Assembly: GCA_949286725.1 (NCBI GenBank)
Contig: CASECZ010000006.1
Location: 1-64,000, forward strand
DNA length: 64,000 nt
Direction: 5' to 3'
Origin: an uncultured Clostridia bacterium
Lineage (GTDB): Bacteria > Bacillota > Clostridia > Christensenellales > CAG-917
Positions 17,208-26,415 of the stretch are shown one piece after another. Every line of letters starts with the position of its first letter. Position 1 is the first letter of the stretch. Under the pieces are notes generated by a model. The model saw only the letters and a program-made list of their open reading frames with translations, had not been told where the DNA came from and made no database searches. A program made the translations under genes and the position numbers.

Positions 17208-17903
17208 TTGCACGCTCTGACTTTCGGGGAAGGGAAAAACGTAATTTTTTTGCACGGCTGGGGCGGTGACATCTCCGCCTTTTTGATTTTCGCAAGGCGG
17301 CTTTGCGCCGAGTACAGGGTGACTGCCGCCGAATTCGACGGATTCGGCACGACGCCCGAGCCCGCTCGCCCGTACGGAGTGGACGACTACGCCGCCGCAA
17401 CCGTCGCGCTTATGGACGAAAGGAAGATAGACCGCGCCGTGGTGGTGGGGCACAGTTTCGGCGGACGGGTGGCGATGGAGCTTGCGGCAAAATATCCCGA
17501 CCGCGTCGCCGCGCTCGCGCTTGTGGACAGCGCGGGTATCAAACCGCGGCGGAAACCGTCCTACTACGTAAAAGTTTTTCTGCACAAATTTCTGAAAAAA
17601 CTGGGTTTCAAAGGGCTTTCGGGGTCGTCGGATTATTCCGTGCTGTCGCCCGTGATGAAAGCGACTTTCGTCAATGTCGTCAACTACGACCAGACCCCCG
17701 TTCTCAAAGACATAAAATGTCCCGTGGCTCTGTTCTGGGGGCGAAACGACACCGAAACTCCGCCATATATGGCGGAGACAATAAAGAACGGCGTGTCGGA
17801 CGCTCACATATTCTGGCTCGAAGGCGGACATTTCGCTTACCTCGACGACGCGGAAAAATTTTACGTGATACTGAAATCTTTTATAGCGCAGACGGCACGG
17901 TGA
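17208..17903 (+). CDS. Alpha/beta hydrolase
   Basis: A 231-residue alpha/beta-hydrolase fold protein. It has the oxyanion loop HGWGGD, nucleophile elbow VVGHSFGGRVAM (Ser), acid segment FWGRNDTETPP (Asp) and catalytic EGGHFAYLDD (His). Substrate is unknown. The start is TTG 17208, chosen because TAGGAGG lies five bases upstream; no ATG fits. It is seven bases after the rimI stop, so it probably belongs to the same operon. Confidence 0.88.
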   Translation: MHALTFGEGKNVIFLHGWGGDISAFLIFARRLCAEYRVTAAEFDGFGTTPEPARPYGVDDYAAATVALMDERKIDRAVVVGHSFGGRVAMELAAKYPDRVAALALVDSAGIKPRRKPSYYVKVFLHKFLKKLGFKGLSGSSDYSVLSPVMKATFVNVVNYDQTPVLKDIKCPVALFWGRNDTETPPYMAETIKNGVSDAHIFWLEGGHFAYLDDAEKFYVILKSFIAQTAR

Positions 17904-17989
17904 CCGCGACTGAGGAGCCTTCCTGCGCACAATCGCGACGTATTGCAAATATAATGTGGATTGCGGGGGCTTTCCCGTCGGAGGAAGAT

Positions 17990-19582
17990 ATGGTTCTTGC
18001 GCGCGGAGACTGGTTCTTTTTGCTTCTGACGTTGCTGGTCAGCGTGTTTATGGTGCGACCGTATCTTTACGCCGTGCAACAGGACAACTACCGCGTGAAC
18101 GAGATTTTTCACAGCAAACGGGTGAGAAACGCATACATCGCCGACGTCGTCTGCGTGCTGGTTTTCGGCGCGTTCTGGGGCGCGTTTTACTTCGTGCAGT
18201 CGCGTATATTCTGGGGTTTCCTCACGGGATTGTTCTTTTTCATCGCCGAGTTCGCGCTCTACTTCGTGGAGGAAATGCCCGCGCGCAAAAAACCGTTCAG
18301 ATACACGCGCCGCGCCGTCCGCGCCATCGTCGCCGTCGCGTTGAGCTGCACCGCGGCAGTGTCCGTCGCGCTCGCCTGCGTCAACGGTTACGTCGAGGAC
18401 AGTTATCTCAGATATCTCGTGTTTTTCGGCATACCCGTGACCTTTCCGTTGTTGTTTTCCGCCACGCTTGCCGTCGTCAACGTATTCGAGAGGATCAACA
18501 ACCGCAGGTACGAAAGGCGCACACGCCGCATTCTCGCCGCGCGTCCCGACCTTATCAAAATCGCGGTTACGGGCAGTTTCGGCAAGACGTCCGTCAAAAA
18601 CATGCTCGCGGGTATGTTGTCGGAAAAATACAGGGTGCTTGTCACGCCCGAGAGTTACAATACGCCGATGGGAATATCCAAGACGGTCAAGGAACTTGAC
18701 GCCACGCACGAAATTTTCATTGCCGAAATGGGCGCAAGACGAAAGGGCGACATAGGACGGCTTATGCGCATCGTGCGCCCCGAATACGCCGTACTTACGG
18801 GGATAAACGACCAGCATTTGCAGACTTTCGGCAGCAGAGAGGCGATAGTCAGAGAGAAATTGCGGGTGCTGGACGTGTACACCGACGAGGGTATCGCAGT
18901 CGTTTCGGACACGCTTGCGGAACTGCCGCGCATAAGCGCGGACCCGCGCACTGACATACTGCTCGCGGGGAGCCGCCCGACGTCGCCCGTCAGGTATTCC
19001 GACGTTGCGGTGTGCGAGGACGGCAGCGTGTTCACGCTGGATTTGCAGGGAATACGCATAGAATGCATGACGCGGTTGCTCGGCAAACACAACATCGCCA
19101 ACATAACTCTGGCGGCGGCAATGGCATATTCGCTCGGGGTGTCGCCCGAACGCATAGCCGACGCCGTGGCGAGGCTGGAACCCACGCCTCACCGACTGCA
19201 ACTTATAGAAGGAAACGGCATAAAAATAATTGACGACAGTTTCAATTCCAATCCGCAGGGCGCCGCTTGCGCTCTCGAAGTTCTGTCGCTTTTCAACGGC
19301 AGGAAGGTGGTGGTGACTCCGGGTATGGTGGAACTCGGCGAGGTCGAGAACGAGGAGAACCGCAGACTGGGCAACGCACTTGCCGACGTTGCCGACGTGG
19401 TTATGCTGGTAGGCAAAAAGCGCGTTCAGTCCATACGCCGCGGATTGCAGGAGAAGGGGTTTGACGGCACGGTGCTGATATACGACACGTTGTCCGATGC
19501 GGAAGAGGCTTTCAAAGGCGTGCTGCACATCGGCGACGTGCTTCTTCTGCTCAACGATTTGCCCGACTGTTACGACGAATAG
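17990..19582 (+). CDS. murF: MurF-type Mur ligase with N-terminal membrane domain
   Basis: A 530-residue protein. Residues 1-165 contain about five hydrophobic helices. Residues 185-530 form a Mur ligase with ATP loop VTGSFGKTSVKNML (about 190-203), ESYNTPMGIS, AEMGARRKGDI, LLGKHNIANI and DDSFNSNPQGA. MurF adds D-Ala-D-Ala to the UDP-MurNAc-tripeptide, and the next gene is ddl, which makes that dipeptide. The membrane domain is not part of textbook MurF and could tether the reaction to the membrane. Start 17990 has GGAGGA; longer in-frame ORF versions overlap the hydrolase gene. Confidence 0.85.
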   Translation: MVLARGDWFFLLLTLLVSVFMVRPYLYAVQQDNYRVNEIFHSKRVRNAYIADVVCVLVFGAFWGAFYFVQSRIFWGFLTGLFFFIAEFALYFVEEMPARKKPFRYTRRAVRAIVAVALSCTAAVSVALACVNGYVEDSYLRYLVFFGIPVTFPLLFSATLAVVNVFERINNRRYERRTRRILAARPDLIKIAVTGSFGKTSVKNMLAGMLSEKYRVLVTPESYNTPMGISKTVKELDATHEIFIAEMGARRKGDIGRLMRIVRPEYAVLTGINDQHLQTFGSREAIVREKLRVLDVYTDEGIAVVSDTLAELPRISADPRTDILLAGSRPTSPVRYSDVAVCEDGSVFTLDLQGIRIECMTRLLGKHNIANITLAAAMAYSLGVSPERIADAVARLEPTPHRLQLIEGNGIKIIDDSFNSNPQGAACALEVLSLFNGRKVVVTPGMVELGEVENEENRRLGNALADVADVVMLVGKKRVQSIRRGLQEKGFDGTVLIYDTLSDAEEAFKGVLHIGDVLLLLNDLPDCYDE

Positions 19583-19591
19583 GAGGAGAGC

Positions 19592-20755
19592 ATGAAAGTG
19601 AAGTTGGCTTTGCTGTTCGGAGGACGGTCTCCCGAAAGCGACATATCCGTAATCACCGCATTGCAGGCGGTCGCCGCGCTTTCGGAGAGCGGGTACGAAG
19701 TCGAAGCGATATATATGCACGAGGGCGACTTCTACATTCGCGGAGTGGACGTCCTCGAAGCCTTCACGCCGTTCAGACCCGCCGAACACACACGAACAGT
19801 ACTTATAAACGGCGCGTTTTATTCTTTGAAAAAGAATAAGCTTCAACGCGAGTTCAAGCCCGACGTTGCTCTCGTATGCTGCCACGGAGGCGAAGGAGAA
19901 AACGGAGTTTTGCAAGGTGTGCTGGATTTCAACGGCATTCCGTACTGTTCCTCGGGCGTGCTGGGGTCGGCGGTCGGAATGGACAAAGCCGTGTCCAAAA
20001 GCATATTCGACAATATGCTGATGAACGTCATTCAGTACACGACGGTTTCGCGCAGGGAATACAAGGCGACCCCCGACGCCGTCGCGGAAAGGCTGGAAAA
20101 GTTTCTCGATTATCCGATGATAGTGAAACCTGCTTCGCAGGGCAGCAGCATAGGAATACGCGTTGCCGAGGACAGGGCGGGGCTGTTGTACGCGCTGGAC
20201 GTTGCGTGCGAGTTCGACGACAAAATTCTGGTGGAAGAAAAACTGGTGGATTTTGCCGAAGTCAACTGCGCGGCGTTTGCGTACGGCGACAAAATCGTGG
20301 TGTCCGAGACGGAGCGACCGTTGGGAGCGGGCGAGTTTCTGACTTTTGAGGACAAGTATCTGGAAAACGGAAAAATGAGCGGCGGCGGTCATATACTGCC
20401 CGCGGACATCGGCGCGCTGAACGACGTCGTCCGCGCCAACACCGAAAAAGTGTACAGAGAATTGGAATTGCGCGGAGTGGTGCGTGTGGATTTTCTCGTG
20501 GACAAGACGCGCAACAAGGTGTATATCAACGAGATAAACACAGTGCCGGGGTCGCTTGCTTTCTATCTCTTCGAGCCTTTGGGCATAGATTTCTGCACTC
20601 TTTTGAAAATGCAGATTGAAAACACGTTGGAACGAGCCGCCGAAGGGGGCAGGAAAAAGGTGTTTCGCTCCGCTGTGCTGGAATGTTACGGCAAGGGTGT
20701 GAAGTCCGCAAAACGCGCGAAACTCCGTTCTCCCGCCGACAAACCTAATGACTGA
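19592..20755 (+). CDS. ddl: D-alanine--D-alanine ligase
   Basis: A 387-residue ATP-grasp ligase that joins two D-alanines for peptidoglycan. Visible parts are the N-terminal LLFGGRSPESDISVITA, the ATP-binding IVKPASQGSSIGI and EEKLVDFAEVNCAAF, and the metal-binding YINEINTVPGSLAFYLF. It is preceded by AGGAGGAG ten bases after the murF stop, so the two are co-expressed. A C-terminal basic tail (GVKSAKRAKLRSPADK) extends beyond the core. Confidence 0.95.
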   Translation: MKVKLALLFGGRSPESDISVITALQAVAALSESGYEVEAIYMHEGDFYIRGVDVLEAFTPFRPAEHTRTVLINGAFYSLKKNKLQREFKPDVALVCCHGGEGENGVLQGVLDFNGIPYCSSGVLGSAVGMDKAVSKSIFDNMLMNVIQYTTVSRREYKATPDAVAERLEKFLDYPMIVKPASQGSSIGIRVAEDRAGLLYALDVACEFDDKILVEEKLVDFAEVNCAAFAYGDKIVVSETERPLGAGEFLTFEDKYLENGKMSGGGHILPADIGALNDVVRANTEKVYRELELRGVVRVDFLVDKTRNKVYINEINTVPGSLAFYLFEPLGIDFCTLLKMQIENTLERAAEGGRKKVFRSAVLECYGKGVKSAKRAKLRSPADKPND

Positions 20756-20841
20756 CCCGCAATAATCCGAACTTTCCGAACGTATGTTTTTGCCGCGCAC
20801 GCCGACGTGCGCGGGTTTTTGCCGATTTGTACGCGTCTTTG

Positions 20842-20870
20842 TTGCCAAGCCGTGCAAAATGTGATATTCT
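20842..20870 (+). promoter_or_regulatory. Sigma-A promoter of icd
   Basis: TTGCCA (20842-20847), 17-base spacer, TATTCT (20865-20870), upstream of GAGGTG and ATG 20893. Confidence 0.6.
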
Positions 20871-20892
20871 TTTTGCATTGTGAGGTGAAAAT

Positions 20893-22080
20893 ATGGACAA
20901 AATCAAAATGACCGTACCGCTCGTCGAAATGGACGGCGACGAAATGACCCGCGTGCTTTGGCAGTGGGTCAAAGACATTCTCATTCTTCCTTACGTCGAC
21001 CTGAAAACCGAATATTACGACCTTTCGCTTGAAAACCGCGACGCCACCGACGACAAAGTAACGGTCGAAGCCGCGGAAGCCTGCCTGAAATACGGCGTCG
21101 GCGTGAAGTGCGCCACCATAACCCCCAACGCGCAGAGAGTGGAGGAATTCGGCCTCAAAAAGATGTGGGCGAGCCCCAACGCCACAATCCGTGCCAAGAT
21201 GGACGGAACAGTGTTCCGTACGCCTGTCACCGTGAGAGGAATAACCCCGCTCGTGCCCGCGTGGACGAAGCCCATCGTCATTGCCCGTCACGCCTACGGC
21301 GACGTCTACAAGGGCGTGGAAATGGCAGTCAAGGGCGGCAAAGCCGAACTGTCCTGCGGCGGCGAGAGCAAAACCGTTTTCGACTTCGGCGACAAGGGCG
21401 GCATATTGCAAGCGATACATAACACCGAGGCGAGCATAAAGAGTTTCGCGCGCAGCTGTTTCCGTTACGCGCTGGACACCAAGACCGACCTTTGGTTCTC
21501 CACCAAGGATACCATTTCCAAGATATACGACCACACCTTCAAGGATATTTTCGCCGAGATGTACGAGCAGGAGTTCAAAAAGGACTTCGAGGCGGCGGGT
21601 ATCGAATACTTCTACACGCTCATCGACGACGCGGTTGCGCGCGTTATGCGTTCGCAGGGCGGTTTCATCTGGGCACTCAAAAACTATGACGGCGACGTCA
21701 TGAGCGATATGGTCGCGACGGCGTTCGGTTCGCTGGCTATGATGACGTCCGTGCTCGTTTCGCCTACGGGTGCCTACGAGTACGAGGCGGCTCACGGCAC
21801 CGTCACGCGTCACTTCCGCAAGTATCAGAACGGCGAAGAAACTTCGACCAACTCCGTCGCAACGCTTTTCGCGTGGACGGGTGCGCTCCGCAAACGCGGC
21901 GAAATGGACGGCAACTTCGCGTTGGCGTCCTTTGCCGACAGACTCGAAAAAGCCACGATCGACACCATCGAAGGCGGCGAAATGACCAAGGATCTTGCGG
22001 GAATGTTCCACCTCGACGGCGTAACCGTCAAAGCCCTGAACAGCAAGGACTTCCTCAAAGCCATAGCAAAGCGTCTGTAA
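20893..22080 (+). CDS. icd: NADP-dependent isocitrate dehydrogenase
   Basis: A 395-residue enzyme of the homodimeric, eukaryote-like type. It oxidises isocitrate to 2-oxoglutarate with NADP+. Typical segments are PLVEMDGDEMTRVLW, CATITPNAQRVEEF, SPNATIRAKMDGTVFR, FIWALKNYDGDVMSD and EAAHGTVTRHFR. It is a single-gene unit with its own promoter and terminator. No other TCA-cycle genes are in the window, so here it probably supplies 2-oxoglutarate for glutamate synthesis. Confidence 0.95.
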   Translation: MDKIKMTVPLVEMDGDEMTRVLWQWVKDILILPYVDLKTEYYDLSLENRDATDDKVTVEAAEACLKYGVGVKCATITPNAQRVEEFGLKKMWASPNATIRAKMDGTVFRTPVTVRGITPLVPAWTKPIVIARHAYGDVYKGVEMAVKGGKAELSCGGESKTVFDFGDKGGILQAIHNTEASIKSFARSCFRYALDTKTDLWFSTKDTISKIYDHTFKDIFAEMYEQEFKKDFEAAGIEYFYTLIDDAVARVMRSQGGFIWALKNYDGDVMSDMVATAFGSLAMMTSVLVSPTGAYEYEAAHGTVTRHFRKYQNGEETSTNSVATLFAWTGALRKRGEMDGNFALASFADRLEKATIDTIEGGEMTKDLAGMFHLDGVTVKALNSKDFLKAIAKRL

Positions 22081-22105
22081 AAAACGACGGCATGCACGAT
22101 TAAGC

Positions 22106-22134
22106 AAAGCCCGCTCATAGAGCGGGCTTTTTTT
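22106..22134 (+). terminator. Terminator after icd
   Basis: AAAGCCCGCTC / GAGCGGGCTTT stem with ATA loop and a seven-T run. It may also act on the convergent minus-strand gene. Confidence 0.9.
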
Positions 22135-22158
22135 GTGCGTTTTTGCGGCAGTCGCGGG

Positions 22159-23022
22159 TCAGTCTTTGGCGTAAATGACGTTGTCCGCGACGATTTTCAC
22201 GTTGTCCTTGTAAGCGAGCGGCACCGTGATTATGATTTGTTTTTCCGCTTTGGTCGGTGTGAACAGGAAACCGAGCATTTTGTCCACGGGTTCGTCGGCC
22301 GCGGGTGCGTCGCTGTTGAGGCGTATGCGGGTTTCGCTCTTTTCCGCCGACATTGCCACGGTATAGTTGTTGTCGTACAGATAATAAAGTTTGATTTCGA
22401 CTTCCGTCGTGTTGGTCGCCTCGTAACGGACGACGACGGGTCTGTCGCCGACGTAAGCCGAAATTGTAAGATGCGGATTGCTCGGGTCGTCGGTGTTGAT
22501 GAGGGTGGTCAGCGTCCTTTCCTCACAGTCGGGCAGATAGCCTTTGGAAATCATATAGGGCGTCTTTGCCGCAAGCCAGTTTTCCTGTTGCAGGCAACCC
22601 AGCCCCGCGGCGGCGATGACGAACACGACCGCCACGACCAAAAGCGCGTAAGCCGCGTTTTGAGGGGTGACGATTTTCTTCTTTTCGACGTGACTTGCGG
22701 ATGCCTCTTTTGCCGCGGCGCGTTCTTTCCTCTTCGTGTAAGCGGCGGAAGGGAAGCGGTCGTAATAAACTTTGTCGAGATAGCCGAGCAAGCCGAGGCA
22801 GCTACCGATGCAGGCGGCTATGCCGATGAACGAAACGCCGAACAGCAGGAAAAACACCATTTCGGAGCCCCACGCGGTCATTATCGCGACGGCATAACTG
22901 AACGAAATGCCGAACAGTGCGAAGGAGAGGAGCACGAGCAACGCCAACCCCGCCAAGGGGAGAGCGCAAACAAAGTGTTTCGTATTTTCGTTTACGGGTT
23001 TTTTCATATCTGATTTTGCCAT
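22159..23022 (-). CDS. Membrane protein of unknown function
   Basis: A 287-residue protein with two N-terminal membrane helices (about residues 17-40 and 50-80), a basic cytoplasmic loop, a third helix (about 122-145) and an extracytoplasmic domain of about 140 residues without cysteines except near the helix (GLGCLQQ). No family recognised. Start 23022 is chosen because TATAAT lies exactly six bases upstream with a matching -35; in-frame upstream ATGs lie in or before this promoter. Confidence 0.7.
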   Translation of the reverse strand: MAKSDMKKPVNENTKHFVCALPLAGLALLVLLSFALFGISFSYAVAIMTAWGSEMVFFLLFGVSFIGIAACIGSCLGLLGYLDKVYYDRFPSAAYTKRKERAAAKEASASHVEKKKIVTPQNAAYALLVVAVVFVIAAAGLGCLQQENWLAAKTPYMISKGYLPDCEERTLTTLINTDDPSNPHLTISAYVGDRPVVVRYEATNTTEVEIKLYYLYDNNYTVAMSAEKSETRIRLNSDAPAADEPVDKMLGFLFTPTKAEKQIIITVPLAYKDNVKIVADNVIYAKD

Positions 23023-23058
23023 ACGGGAATTATACATTCCCGCCGCGCGCAAAGTCAA
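23022..23058 (-). promoter_or_regulatory. Leaderless sigma-A promoter of the membrane protein gene
   Basis: On the minus strand TTGACT (23058-23053), 18-base spacer, TATAAT (23034-23029), six bases TCCCGT, then ATG at 23022. No Shine-Dalgarno sequence. Confidence 0.65.
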
Positions 23059-23186
23059 GCGCGGGGTTCTATACCGAAAGAGTTTAACATAGACTTTTAT
23101 GAGGCGCGCGGAATGACGATTTTCGTCAAGGGGGGACAGAATTCCCCAAAATCCGCGCCGCATTACGATTTACTATGAGGTGTAGC

Positions 23187-23960
23187 GTGTTTCTGGTGTT
23201 GAAGAGAAAGAGCATAATCGTCTGTCTGTCGCTGGCGTTGCTGTTCGTCGTCGCCGTGGCGGCGCTGGGCGCTTCGGGAACGGCGGCGGTGTTTTTCGGC
23301 GAGAGCACGCGCAAAGTTCCCGTTTACAGCGTGGCGAAAGCTGAGAGTGCGGAGAAGGTGATTGCGTTGACCTTCGACGCGGCGTGGGGCGCGGACAAGA
23401 CGCAGGGCATCATCGACATCCTGAACGAGTACGACGCCGACGCGACTTTCTTCCTCGTCGGGTTCTGGATAGACAAGTACGCCGAAGAGGTGAAAGCCAT
23501 TGCCGACGCGGGGCTGGAAATCGGCAACCACTCCAAAAATCATCTCAACATGCCGCGTTTGAGTGAGGACGCGATACGCGAGGAAATCACCTCGGTAAAC
23601 GCGCAGATAGAAAACCTGACGGGAATAAAACCGACCTACTTCCGCGCACCGTACGGCGACTATTCCAACCGTTTGCTCGACGTCGTCGAGGACCTCGGAA
23701 TGGTGGGCGTGCAGTGGAGCATAGACAGCCTCGACTGGAAGGGGCTTTCGGCAAAAGAGATAGTTGACAGGGTCGTTCCGAAAGCGAAAAGCGGCGATAT
23801 CGTACTTTTCCACAACAATTCCGACCACATTCTGGACGCGTTGCCGCTGGTGCTTATGGGGTTGAAGAACAAAGGTTTCCGTTTCGTTGCGCTGTCGGAT
23901 ATGGTGGCGACGAAGGACTTTACCGTGGATTCGGCGGGCGTGCAGCACGCGCTCGAATGA
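23187..23960 (+). CDS. Polysaccharide deacetylase, PdaB-like
   Basis: A 257-residue NodB-homology enzyme with an N-terminal membrane anchor or signal (about residues 5-28). Catalytic motifs are TFDAAWG (motif 1, Asp), NHSKNH (motif 2, His-x3-His metal ligands), RAPYGDYSNR (motif 3) and the late IVLFHNN. In spore formers the PdaB group is needed for spore cortex integrity. I chose GTG 23187 because GAGGTG is placed six bases upstream; ATG 23175 in the same frame would lie before that site and is the alternative. Confidence 0.88.
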   Translation: MFLVLKRKSIIVCLSLALLFVVAVAALGASGTAAVFFGESTRKVPVYSVAKAESAEKVIALTFDAAWGADKTQGIIDILNEYDADATFFLVGFWIDKYAEEVKAIADAGLEIGNHSKNHLNMPRLSEDAIREEITSVNAQIENLTGIKPTYFRAPYGDYSNRLLDVVEDLGMVGVQWSIDSLDWKGLSAKEIVDRVVPKAKSGDIVLFHNNSDHILDALPLVLMGLKNKGFRFVALSDMVATKDFTVDSAGVQHALE

Positions 23961-24012
23961 AATACGATTGCGGAGGACGAAAGTTCAATTCACACCGCAA
24001 TTAAAAGGAACT

Positions 24013-24630
24013 ATGGGCTACGAACAAATGCAGAACAACAAAGTGTACGTCGCGGGAAGAATTCTGACCGCACCCGTCTTTTCGCACGAAGTTATGGGCG
24101 AAAAATTCTACGACTTCGTTCTCGGCGTCAGGCGACTTTCCGACCAGGAGGACGAAATCCCCGTCACGGTATCGGACAGACTGTTTGCCGAAGCCGACGA
24201 ACTGCGCGTGGGTACGCAGGTCGGCGTGTCGGGGCAGTTGCGCAGTTACAACAAACTCGTCGACGGCAGAAGCAAACTGGTGTTGCGGGTGTTCGCGCGA
24301 GAACTGGACGCGGGCACGTCGGACGCTCCCAATGTCATCGAACTGGAAGGGTTCGTGTGCAAACCGCCCGTGTACAGAACAACGCCTTTCAAGCGCGAGA
24401 TTTGCGACCTCTTGCTTGCCGTGAACAGGGCGTACAACAAGTCCGATTACATACCCGCCATTGCGTGGGGGCGCAACGCGAGATACGCAGGCGAGTTCGC
24501 CGTGGGCGACAAGATATCCGCCGTGGGCAGGATACAGTCGCGCGTCTATCAGAAGACGCTCGAGGACGGCACCGTCGAGGACAGGGTGGCGTACGAGGTG
24601 TCCGTGTCCAAAATCGAAAAATGCGAATGA
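24013..24630 (+). CDS. SSB-like protein with two OB folds
   Basis: A 205-residue protein with two tandem single-stranded DNA-binding (OB) domains. Residues 8-95 read NNKVYVAGRILTAPVFSHE, then GTQVGVSGQLRSYNKL. Residues 105-203 read VIELEGFVCKPPVYRTTP, ICDLLLAVNRAYNKSDYIP and KISAVGRIQSRVYQK. The second is closer to canonical Ssb. There is no acidic C-terminal tip (it ends KIEKCE), so it probably does not recruit partners as classical Ssb does. AAAAGGA precedes ATG 24013. Confidence 0.78.
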   Translation: MGYEQMQNNKVYVAGRILTAPVFSHEVMGEKFYDFVLGVRRLSDQEDEIPVTVSDRLFAEADELRVGTQVGVSGQLRSYNKLVDGRSKLVLRVFARELDAGTSDAPNVIELEGFVCKPPVYRTTPFKREICDLLLAVNRAYNKSDYIPAIAWGRNARYAGEFAVGDKISAVGRIQSRVYQKTLEDGTVEDRVAYEVSVSKIEKCE

Positions 24631-24681
24631 GCGCGGCGCGTGACCGCGTGCGTAAAGCAAATAAGTTTTTGTAACTAATAA

Positions 24682-24710
24682 TTTACTTTTCACCGCCGTT
24701 AGTGTATAAT
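24682..24710 (+). promoter_or_regulatory. Promoter of the alpha-galactosidase operon
   Basis: TTTACT (24682-24687), 17-base spacer, TATAAT (24705-24710), 26 bases before ATG 24736. Confidence 0.65.
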
Positions 24711-24735
24711 CGTTGTATAAAAGACGGGGTGAATT

Positions 24736-26415
24736 ATGGATTTCGACTCTTTCGGTCTGAAAATCGTGTATGCGTTAAACGGCAAGCAGGTCGAAACGGA
24801 GAGCGGCGACAGCGTACTCGCAGTCGAGAAATCGCTTTCCGCCGACCGCATTGTCGTGCGTGTCCGCGCGTCCGAACGCGTGGAACTGATTTCGGCAAAA
24901 CTGCTCGCCGTGCGTGAATACGCCGACGACGAGGCGTTCTTTGCGGCGGGGTACCAGTCCTGGACGGTGTCGCGCGAATATACGCGCAAGGACAGACAAA
25001 AAGGTCTGCTCAACCTTGCCAATCTGCCTTTCGTCAGGAAGTTTGCCGCTCCGACGGGCGATTACGATTTCGCCTCCTACGGGCGCAGACTTTATCACGC
25101 CGTCGGGTACACCTATCTGCGCAAGGGCGACAAACTGGAATTTTTCGGTTCCCTAGACGAGAAGAGCGGGTTCACTCTGTTCTACGCCGATATGAAGCAA
25201 AACCTTTTCGCTATAACCAAGGACGTGGAAGGGCTTGCCTTCGAGGGCGAATACACGCTGTTCGACGTCATGCGTTGCGAGGGCGGCTACGACGAAGTCT
25301 TCGACAGATACTTTGCCGAATACCCCTTAAAACGTCCCGAAAAGAGCAGGGTCGAACATCTTGCGGGGTACACTTCGTGGTACAACTATTTTCAGAAAAT
25401 CGACGAAAACATCATATTGCGCGACCTCGACGGGCTTTACACTGCGGCGGGAAAGAACGCGAACATCTTCCAGATTGACGACGGTTACGAATCCATGGTG
25501 GGCGACTGGCTCGTCGTCGACGACAAGAAGTTCCGGCACGGAATGAAGTTCATAGCAGACGCCGTCCACGACAAGGGATATATGGCGGGGCTGTGGCTTG
25601 CTCCGTTTGCCGCGCAGTATAAGGCGCGCATCGTTGCCGAGCACCCCGACTGGTTCCTCAAAGACGCCAAGGGCAAAATGGTGACGGGCGGCTTTGCGTG
25701 GAACGGCTTTTACGTTCTCGACGTCGAAAACCCCGCGGTCAGGGAGTACGTGAAGCGCGTCTTCTCCGTCGTGTTCGACGAGTGGGGCTACGATATGGTC
25801 AAACTCGATTTCCTCTATGCGTCGTGCATGTTGCCCCGCAACGGCAAGACGAGAGGACAACTCATGCATGAAACGATGGCGTTTCTGCGCGAGTGCGTGG
25901 GCGACAAAATCCTGCTCGGGTGCGGCGTGCCCATGGTGTCGTCCTTCGGGTTTGCGGACGCCTGCCGCATAAGCTGTGACGTTGAGCTGTCCTTCGACGA
26001 CAAGTTTTACGTCAAGTGCACCAACCAGGAAATCGTGTCGGCGAAGAACGCGATGAACAACACCGTTTTCCGCCGTCATCTCAACAAGCGCATATTCCTG
26101 AACGACCCCGACGTGTTCTTCCTCCGCGACGGAGGCATGAAACCCGCCGAGTACACGACGGAACGCAAAAAGTTGCTTGCCAAAGTCAACAATATGTTCG
26201 GCGACGTGCTTTTCGTGTCGGACAACGCAGGGGAGTACGACGAGACAAAGCGCGAACTGCTGGCGGAGACGTTCAAACCTTTCGAGGGCAAGGTCGCGTC
26301 CGCAAAGCGCGTGTCGCGTCATCGCATAAAGGTGGAGTATGAGGAGAACGGCGTGGACAAAGTCTTCCTCTTCGACCTTGCGACGGGAGAATATTCAGTA
26401 AGAGCCGTAAAATGA
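24736..26415 (+). CDS. Alpha-galactosidase, GH36-type
   Basis: A 559-residue glycoside hydrolase of the GH36/GH-D type with no signal peptide, so cytoplasmic. The catalytic barrel shows FQIDDGYES, GLWLAPFAA, the nucleophile segment DMVKLDFLYA and the acid/base segment CRISCDVELSF. The N-terminal 200 residues form the beta-sandwich domain (AAGYQSWTVSREY). It should hydrolyse alpha-linked galactosides delivered by a transporter not in this window. It is coupled by ATGA to yggS, a link unrelated in function. Confidence 0.87.
   Translation: MDFDSFGLKIVYALNGKQVETESGDSVLAVEKSLSADRIVVRVRASERVELISAKLLAVREYADDEAFFAAGYQSWTVSREYTRKDRQKGLLNLANLPFVRKFAAPTGDYDFASYGRRLYHAVGYTYLRKGDKLEFFGSLDEKSGFTLFYADMKQNLFAITKDVEGLAFEGEYTLFDVMRCEGGYDEVFDRYFAEYPLKRPEKSRVEHLAGYTSWYNYFQKIDENIILRDLDGLYTAAGKNANIFQIDDGYESMVGDWLVVDDKKFRHGMKFIADAVHDKGYMAGLWLAPFAAQYKARIVAEHPDWFLKDAKGKMVTGGFAWNGFYVLDVENPAVREYVKRVFSVVFDEWGYDMVKLDFLYASCMLPRNGKTRGQLMHETMAFLRECVGDKILLGCGVPMVSSFGFADACRISCDVELSFDDKFYVKCTNQEIVSAKNAMNNTVFRRHLNKRIFLNDPDVFFLRDGGMKPAEYTTERKKLLAKVNNMFGDVLFVSDNAGEYDETKRELLAETFKPFEGKVASAKRVSRHRIKVEYEENGVDKVFLFDLATGEYSVRAVK

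Noticed and set aside
17861..20878. 1005-codon open frame on the minus strand
   Set aside because: It lies antisense to the murF and ddl genes, has no ribosome binding site, and its composition (runs of His, Arg, Val, Phe) is that of a shadow frame opposite GC-rich codons.
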